A stretch of 64,000 bases of DNA from Plantago major (taxonomy: Eukaryota > Streptophyta > Magnoliopsida > Lamiales > Plantaginaceae). Below the pieces are notes generated by a model that saw only the letters and a list, made by a program, of their open reading frames with translations, made no database searches and was not told where the DNA came from. Positions 57,855 through 64,000 of the stretch are shown here, piece after piece (the stretch's first letter is position 1; every line of letters starts with the position of its first letter). The position numbers and the translations under genes are program-made. Location: positions 1,178,001 to 1,242,000 of the forward strand of contig CM048839.1 in NCBI GenBank assembly GCA_026545765.1, read 5' to 3'.

Positions 57855-58536
57855 GTTAGGCGATCGGTCACTTTCACACTTTAGCTAAATTGAAACTACG
57901 AGCAATCTTTAAGCAATTCAAACAACGCAAGATCGATCCGAGCAATCGGGACTTGTAAGACTTTGGGCTATCCAATTGAGATCAGAACCTCGAACATTAT
58001 CCAAACTCGATCGTCCGCTGAACTTTCTGTTGAATATTAGCAAGTAAGTACCCCTCATTTTTTGGCTTTGTTAAAGTTGCCTGTATTCGCTATACGCCCA
58101 TTGCATGTCTAGTGTAGCTTCCCTTGCTGCTTCCGTAATTGTGCTTGTCTTTAGTAATTGGCTCTTGCGATACCTTTGGTTGAGATGCTAGTTGATGTGT
58201 TTCACGCATGCTTATAATATGCCAATTTTCCTCATCGATGCCTTGTACTTTTATTTGGTACGTCCGACACAACCCGTCTTGACAATGCATGCTTACTTGA
58301 TGATAAATTGGTATTGGTTGTGGTGTTCGCCTGTGAATTGTTTCTTTTATTGCCGTGCCACAAGGGGCAGATCGTGGTGCCACTGGCACAGCTGTGCTGT
58401 GGTCTTGGGGCCCTGTCATACGTGTATAGAAAATCTTAGGGTTTAAACTTTTTCCCGGACCTCTAGACTTAATAAGACATATAAATGAACTCTCGGACAA
58501 TAACAATCATCGTTTCGATCCGCTTCTTCGCCTAGG

Positions 58537-61312
58537 ATGTCCGGAGGCGATAGTCAAAACGCTTCACGAGTGCGGGATTACCAGATGGAGTAGATTGGCG
58601 GTGAATCCGCAGACGTGAGCGTGTCCAGAAGACTATCTCGTGGATGTCTTATCTTCCGAGATTCCGACGCCAGTACACGGAACCCATGAAATACCAATCC
58701 TCCGACGGACGGGCGATGGTCGAAGAAGGTGTTAATGGCGAGAGAACGTTGGTCCAATCTCGGACTATAGGCGGTGTGGGAGAGCCTATAGATCCGAATG
58801 AGCTTCAACTTGAACGGGCAGGCGACAGCGGGCATGAGGCTGATGACGTGGAGATGTTCGAGGCCGGAGTGGAGGACCGTGTTGTGGTAGAGACAGGTCC
58901 GTCCAACCCTGGTACATCTGGGAGACCTGATGGTGAAGAAGGTGGAGAGGAAGAAGGTGAAGACGGGGAGGAAGAAGAGGAAGGTTCTCCCGATGTCCGT
59001 CCCTCAAGAGGTGCCGTCGGGTGTATTGCACTCAGAGTCGCCGCTCAATCCAGCCTTCCGTTGGTTGAAGGCCGTGGTGCCAAGGCGGCAAGGATCAAAT
59101 TTCCTCGTCCCGCATCCGCAGTAGTGATAGCAGACAAGTTCGGAGAGCTAAACGCGGACGGCTTCTTCCTACCTGTCCATCGAGGGTCCGGCCTGAGGAG
59201 ATTCCGGAAATGAGGCGAAAATGGGAGATCCCTGAGTCTGTAGAAATAATGATCCCTGATCCCGGGCATGCATTCTATAACCCACCCGCTGGGTATATGT
59301 GCGTGCACGAGGTTGCCTTCTCCTGCGGATGGAAGATCCCCATTGCCACGGAACTGAAGAACATCCTCAACCATATTGGCATAGGTCCGAGTCAGGTTAT
59401 CCCCAAGTCCCTGGGTAACCTTATTTGTTTTGTAATCTTTTGTAAGAAGAAGGGGCAAACAGTGAATTTTGAAAACTTCAGGCAGCTTTTCCATGTCTCT
59501 TTCAGTCCGGGGAATCCCCTTTTTTACACTTTTATGAATAGGAAACCCTATAACTTCATCTCGGACTCCATCTCGTCGTTGGGGTCGAAATGGTGGGATA
59601 GGTACATTTTTGTACAGATGGCTTTGAAGCCAGGGATGTCCGAGAGACAGAGGGAACAATGGGGGCTGCCCACAAAATTCCTTAGAGAGAGTATTCCTGA
59701 TTGGCGTCCGCTTTCGAAGAACGTTGCTCCCTGGGTGGCGGAGATCCACAAGAAGAATGATCCGCCTACCTGCCCGTTCCACGGACTAATTTGTCAGCCG
59801 CTGCCATATCTATGCGGACTGACCGATGCCGTGGAAGTCGGAGGAAAGACAGATTTCAGTAAGGAGTCTAACTTATGTTTTGTGCAACTCCGTGTTTTGA
59901 ATGTCTCGTTATGAATTTTCTCATCTCCGATATTCCTGTCGTTTCTCTGTTATTCGTCCGTGTTCTGAAATGTTTGCATTGCTATGTAGCTCACTGGTTC
60001 GACTATATCATGTCGACGCTCGCCAAAAAGAAGAGGCAGCAGAGAGAGCAACAATCTCTGGAGGTCGCCGCTGGTCAGAGGACCAAGATTATCAATACGT
60101 CCACGGATCTTCCTATGGGAGATCCCAAGAATGCGGCAGTGTTCGCCGCAGAGGAGGAGAGGCAGAACAAGGCGGGAGAAGACCCGCAAGTCATGGGGGT
60201 GCCTGACAAGGGCAAAGCACCTGTTACTCGGAGCGCCGCTGCCTCCAGGCCACCAACCGCTGCTGGGTCCACGCCTCAGCAGGAAGTGTTTATGCTGGAT
60301 GCCATAACGTCTGGGCGGAAGAGGCAGCAGTTGGCCGCCGTTCTACCGACTGACCAGGCCGCTCTCGACAAGGAGTATGAGCGTGCCTGCGGACTTCCCG
60401 AGGTTGAGCGGGTCGGTGGCCTCAATGTACTATATCAACAGGTTCGTGATCTTCTAATGGTTTTTTTCATTATGTCCTTATGACAAGCATACAACTTATG
60501 TTTATATGGATTCTTTGCAGCTTGGATGCTTCGTCCGAGCCATGCAGTGGAAAGCTAGTGAGCGGGCTACCATTGAGCACGAGTTGTTCAAGGCCATGGC
60601 CAGTTCCGCGGATGAGGCCGAAAAAGTGAAGCAGTTGGAGATGCAGCTGAAGGAGCACGAGGTGAAGTTCCATAAGCTGAAGACCAGCTGGGAGGCAATC
60701 AAGGCGGACTTGGATTGGCAGGAGGGTTTCACTCAGAAATCAATGAGAGCCTTCCGAGAAATGAAGGATTACCTGTTGGAAGACCTCCAATACTCTCGTC
60801 TTGAGGCGGGCCGAGATTTCATGAAGTCAGATTCTTTCAAGTTCTTCATAGCGACAAGTCCGACGAATCTCGATCGAATGGGTTCTCCGCCGCCATCGGT
60901 CACCATACCCAAGGGTTATTTCTCAAGATTTCAATTGAAGGCGGAAGGTTAAACCTTCGGATGCTAACGGCGTGGAAGTTCCGTGGATGTTGTCTCGGAT
61001 GATCGATTGGCCGCTTGTGAGTTTGCGGATCTTGTCACTGAGGAAGGTGAACTGGAGATCAAGAACGGTGGACCCTTCCTCCCGAAGTGTGTGCCGGATG
61101 CCTTACAAAAGGTGTGCTTCGTCCCGTTCGAGAATTACCGGGGCTTCCTCAAGGACTGGTATTATATGCCTTCCCGGGTAGTTGGTCTTGCTGAGGATTT
61201 CAACCTGTTCGAGCTCGCGGAAGCCCTTGCTGCCCAAGCTGCTGCCAACGCGTCTGCTGCCGATCCGCCTCGCAGTGGAGAATTGGGTCCGAGCCAACCC
61301 AATCCTCAGTGA
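58537..61312 (+). pseudogene. Opposite-strand spliced gene of Tat element 2, 'putative gypsy type transposon' (PF04195-like)
   Basis: Plant Tat/Ogre elements are known to carry extra ORFs, some antisense, between integrase and the 3' LTR; this is one. A first frame opens at 58537 (MSGGDSQNASRVRDYQME, then TAG). A second at 58644 encodes a linker with an acidic tract. The frame from 59210 holds the core: WEIPESVEIMIPDPGHAFYN, YNPPAGYMCVHEVAF, IGIGPSQVIPKSLGNLI. It splices 59858 to 59990 in phase into 59990-60441 (basic, MSTLAKKKRQQREQQ), then 60521 onward with a coiled coil (EKVKQLEMQLKEHEVKFHKL). The C-terminal part continues in a shifted frame (60983-61312, ending PSQPNPQ). Breaks lie near 58591, 59200 and 60950-60980. 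The function of this family is not known to me. Confidence 0.7.
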
Positions 61313-61319
61313 AGAATCT

Positions 61320-61337
61320 GGGGTATGCCCCGTGAAA
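61320..61337 (+). promoter_or_regulatory. Hairpin motif GGGGTATGCCCCGTGAAA after unit 1 stop
   Basis: It begins 8 bases after the stop of unit 1. GGGG/CCCC stem with loop TATG. An identical 18-mer follows unit 2. Confidence 0.8.
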
Positions 61338-61727
61338 CTTATGTAATGTCTTGGATCTGCATCTCTTTGTGGCACGGAACGTTGCCTTGAACAATGCTGC
61401 TTTATTATTTTTTTTTATCCGTACTAATTGTCTGTAAAACAATGTTTCCTGTAATTTCGAGTTATTGCCTGCTTTTTGCTTTATTTGCTTCCGTCCACCG
61501 TTCGTATGTTTTACTATCATAAAACACATCTTTAAAGAACACGGATCGCAGTAGATGGCGTCCGACGTAGAAGTTAAAACCATCGTTTCACGAATTTCGT
61601 ATCGTCCGTGATTGCTAAATCCAATCGACCTTTGGGATGCGTGATTCTTCTAGAAGAAAGGAAGGTGAAGCAGTGAACTTGTCATTATTACTGCGTCCCT
61701 TCATCTTCTGAGCCGTCAGATGAGTGA

Positions 61728-61733
61728 CACGTG
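61728..61733 (+). promoter_or_regulatory. G-box (CACGTG) upstream of unit 2
   Basis: GACACGTGTTG lies 27 bases upstream of the unit 2 TATA box. CACGTG is a core site of plant bZIP/bHLH factors, including ABA and light responses; activity here is inference. Confidence 0.5.
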
Positions 61734-61759
61734 TTGAGATCGTATGGGTTTGTCACTAC

Positions 61760-61767
61760 TATAAATA
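61760..61767 (+). promoter_or_regulatory. TATA box, opposite-strand unit 2
   Basis: ACTACTATAAATAAGAAAGG, 91 bases before the ATG of the 99-aa ORF. Confidence 0.7.
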
Positions 61768-61857
61768 AGAAAGGGGTAAGTGCCCTTTTCTTACTGTTGT
61801 ACTTTTTAACCCTTTCTCCTGATCAGATTTCCCTATCCTTCCAGAGAGTCCGTCCAA

Positions 61858-62157
61858 ATGTTCACTGCAGCCAGAGAACTAAACCATCCCAGGTTTGATC
61901 GCTTCCTTCATTGGGTGGACTGTGCTTGCGGGGTCAAACATCCCCCATATTATCCCGGAAAGGGGACCGCGGATGACCCAATCATCCTCGACTTCGAAGG
62001 GGACCCTCCTCCGTGTCCGGGGATAGTTAGTGGGCTAGCCGCAGAAAGGGAGCGGATTGTGAGGATGATCCGCAGGAGGATCCGAATGCAGCAGCAGGCT
62101 CGTCGGGGCCGAGGTGGTGGCTCGGAGTCCCAAGGCTCGACTTCCGGAATCTGGTAA
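61858..62157 (+). CDS. Opposite-strand ORF of Tat element 2, 99 aa, unknown function
   Basis: An intact frame starts at ATG 61858 and ends TAA 62155-62157. MFTAARELNHPRFDRFLHWV is followed by a Cys pair (DCACGV), an aromatic/Pro segment (KHPPYYPGKG) and an acidic stretch (DDPIILDFEGDPPP). The C terminus is strongly basic and Arg-rich (RMIRRRIRMQQQARRGRGGG), which may bind nucleic acid. It has its own TATA box and G-box upstream and the same post-stop hairpin as unit 1. I recognise no family. It could be a functional small protein, or a chance ORF in a conserved transcript; the promoter and 3' motif favour a real transcription unit. Confidence 0.5.
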   Translation: MFTAARELNHPRFDRFLHWVDCACGVKHPPYYPGKGTADDPIILDFEGDPPPCPGIVSGLAAERERIVRMIRRRIRMQQQARRGRGGGSESQGSTSGIW

Positions 62158-62168
62158 AGGAACAAGGC

Positions 62169-62186
62169 GGGGTATGCCCCGTGAAA
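62169..62186 (+). promoter_or_regulatory. Hairpin motif GGGGTATGCCCCGTGAAA after unit 2 stop
   Basis: It begins 12 bases after the stop codon. The stem extends to CGGGG/CCCCG. Identical to the 18-mer at 61320. Confidence 0.8.
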
Positions 62187-62498
62187 GTATGTACTTATCC
62201 TTGGACCTTTTCAGATTGTACTTCTGTTATGTAAATGTTCGGATAATTTTGTCTATAAAATTCGAACTATTTTTCCTCGGATGAGATCGCCATCTTTTTC
62301 TTGTGCAAGCTTCGTCGGATTATATTGACGCACATATCTTTGTAAAATGACCAAGAAACTCGGATGTGGTTGATGGGCTTGTTAGGCTTGATTGGATAAA
62401 CCCGTCTGGCCCAACACTGTTCAACCCAAATGAATAGTTTAAGCCCATTGTCAACATCGAAGTTCTGACGTGTCTGACGCCTATTGGTTCGTTACTTC

Positions 62499-62506
62499 TA
62501 TAAATA
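62499..62506 (+). promoter_or_regulatory. TATA box, opposite-strand unit 3
   Basis: ACTTCTATAAATACTTCGG. No convincing protein follows; a 27-bp foldback lies about 100 bases downstream. Confidence 0.6.
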
Positions 62507-62598
62507 CTTCGGATCCCTCTTGGCCTTGGTCGTGCAAATCCAACTTCCAATTTTCATATCTATTCAATTAGCAAGAAGATGATTTCTTGAATAGTTTC

Positions 62599-62670
62599 CC
62601 CCTCGAGACTCCCGTCCACTCTCAAGTCGGCGTTCATCCTGAGCTTGAGAGTGGCGTGGGTCTAGAGGGG
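62599..62670 (+). repeat. Long inverted repeat (foldback) in unit 3
   Basis: The left arm 62599-62626 (ending CCACTCTCAAG) and right arm 62644-62670 (starting CTTGAGAGTGG) pair over about 27 bp. There are three mismatches, one bulge and a 17-nt loop. Confidence 0.85.
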
Positions 62671-63384
62671 AAGATTGTTGAAGATCAATCATAGAAAAGC
62701 ATAGATCTCGGTTTGAATGTATATATGTCCGTCTCCTCTGCTTTCTTCCAACCCCACTTTAATGGCTCCAATCTCTCTTATATTGGAAATGGTTTCCGAA
62801 TTTTCAAGAGAGTTTGAGTCTCTAAAGCCGGTGAGGCGGAAATCTCTTCCTATCCGTACTTTGTTTTCCCCGGGCACAGGATTTGCAATGCCACGTTTTG
62901 GTGGTATCATGAGGGATTCCACCACGTTTAACCATTTTCCTGTGTGCAGGTAGATCGAGTTCCTGGCCTCCGCAGAAACCAGACTTGCCGCTCGTCATGG
63001 AAGAAGCTTTTTCCGACGGGGGAACGATCTTTGCTGGGAGATGACGATTCCGAGACGTTTCGCTTTTTCATATTGCGTCCGTGAGTCCGGATATCGATCC
63101 GAGATTGTAAATTGTACAGACAAGATTATGTATAATTCGTCTTTGTATGAATGAAATCTCTTGCTTTCCTTGTCATTAAACGAACATTAAATCACATATG
63201 CACGGATCGAAAAAATCACAAATCGAAAGATAGAGGTTGTATTGATTTGCCGGAAATTCAATTACAACTTGCGGGCACTAAGGCCAATGACAAAAGGATC
63301 GAAAAACAGAACTGGCGGAGTTCCGTGTAATAATTGTTGAAACTGAGATGACCAATAGATCTGAAGGAGATCCGCACAGTTATC
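62671..63384. other. Rest of unit 3 and spacer to integrase
   Basis: The open frame 62717-62953 (78 codons) has no recognisable family and is probably incidental. AATGAAATC near 63148 could serve as a polyadenylation signal for plus-strand transcripts. Nothing else seen. Confidence 0.4.
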
Positions 63385-64000
63385 TCTATGCATAGAACTT
63401 CTGAAGGTTCCTAGTATTCCACGGACGCTTGAGGGGATATCCGTTCTCATCTTCTAATTCGTAACTGCCATTCACTCTTGCGCCGATAATCTTGTAGGGT
63501 CCTTCCCACTTGGGCTTGAGTTTTCCAATATTGTTCAAAATGTCCTCGTCAAGCACCAGTCTCCGATTTGCAAGTTAGCCGTCGAACATTCTGTTGTAGG
63601 TTCGACAGCGGTCGATACTATGGATATTCGCCAATGCCTCAGACCTTTTCTGTTTGAGCATGTCTAGGTCGGATATCCGAGCTTCTCGGTTTGCATTGCC
63701 TTCGAACTCTTGGATCCTCAAAGTCTCAACGGCAATCTCGGTATGGTATCGCCTCGAACCATATACCAAGGAGAATGGAGTTTCTTTGGTCGCAATCAGA
63801 TGCAAGGTGCGATGAGCCCATAGCACGCCTTCCGTGTCGTCGCTTGACTTTCTCGGAAGTTCTCAAACGCTTCTCCAGGATTTTGACTATTGTCTTGTTT
63901 ATGGATTCAGCCTGACCATTGGCTTGTGGGTATCCGACGGATGTGAAACGTTGTTCGATTTTGAAGGAGGCAAGCCATTCCTTGAGCCTACTGCCTGAGA
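63385..64000 (-). pseudogene. Integrase C-terminal part of Tat element 2
   Basis: On the minus strand from the window edge it reads SFKIEQRFTSVGYPQANGQA and then ESINKTIVKILEKRL. After a frame change come LWAHRTLHLIATKETPFSLV and SDLDMLKQKRSEALANI. The end is LKPKWEGPYKIIGARVNGSY, then NLQKFYA and TAG at 63385-63387. The closing motif parallels NLQKYYA in Tat element 1. At least two frameshifts. The 5' part of integrase is beyond the window. Confidence 0.85.

Larger units (their letters stand above)
56319..64000 (-). mobile_element. Ty3/gypsy LTR retrotransposon, Tat-like, element 2 (3' part; runs off the window)
   Basis: The visible order from the left is 3' LTR, polypurine tract, a 6-kb region with genes on the opposite strand, and then the end of integrase on the minus strand. 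The other LTR, gag, protease and RT lie beyond 64000. The sequence after the LTR (TCCCCGTTTCCAAGTATCTT) matches the corresponding position in Tat element 1, so the two are relatives. The opposite-strand region is absent from element 1, which has tandem repeats there instead. Confidence 0.88.

Noticed and set aside
59045-59782. 245-codon minus-strand ORF in Tat element 2
   Set aside because: Antisense shadow of the PF04195-like core, which has the better protein pattern and splice sites on the plus strand.

Overview
This is nuclear DNA from a flowering plant, most likely a eudicot. It has intron-rich plant genes, a nuclear tRNA-Glu, and plant-type CACTA, MULE, LINE, Stowaway-like and Ty3/gypsy elements. 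I cannot place it to species.

Layout. 1-2182 is the 3' part of an SOV/DIS3L2 exoribonuclease gene. 3491-10079 is a decayed MULE with a Ulp1-protease remnant, into which a 4.7-kb CACTA transposon (4843-9584, GAT target duplication) has inserted. 10152-12540 is a seven-exon OB-fold-like gene, and it converges on a seven-exon GET1/WRB gene on the minus strand (13242-15650). After 2.7 kb of AT-rich DNA, 19198-20865 encodes an SRA-domain protein related to SUVH histone methyltransferases but with no SET domain. 22011-25556 is a second MULE-like element carrying a second, right-truncated CACTA copy. A LINE tail follows at 25.8-26.15 kb. Two minus-strand host genes come next: a small two-exon membrane protein (28053-29103) and the DNA 3'-phosphatase ZDP (29509-30483).

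31689-43243 is a complete but decayed Ty3/gypsy element of Tat/Ogre type on the minus strand. It has 691/705-bp LTRs, a GAATG target duplication, and a 3.4-kb tandem-repeat-rich region between integrase and the 3' LTR. 43.2-56.3 kb is gene-poor: Stowaway-like MITEs, tRNA-Glu(UUC), an old satellite array, a TA microsatellite, two LINE RNase H fragments, a third small CACTA (50168-51255) and a 1.3-kb minisatellite.

56319 to the window end is the 3' part of a second Tat-like element: 3' LTR, a 6-kb module on the opposite strand, then the integrase end. The opposite-strand module has three TATAAATA boxes. It holds a spliced gene resembling the PF04195 'putative gypsy type transposon' family, a 99-aa ORF, and a third unit with a long foldback. 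The first two units share an 18-nt hairpin motif just after the stop codon.

The host genes are not functionally clustered. They are ordinary single genes (RNA decay, tail-anchored protein insertion, DNA repair, chromatin reading) separated by nested transposons. The best candidates for something under-described are the opposite-strand module of the second Tat element, the covarying intronic hairpins of the CACTA family, and the SET-less SRA protein. Exon boundaries were worked out by hand from splice signals and reading phase.
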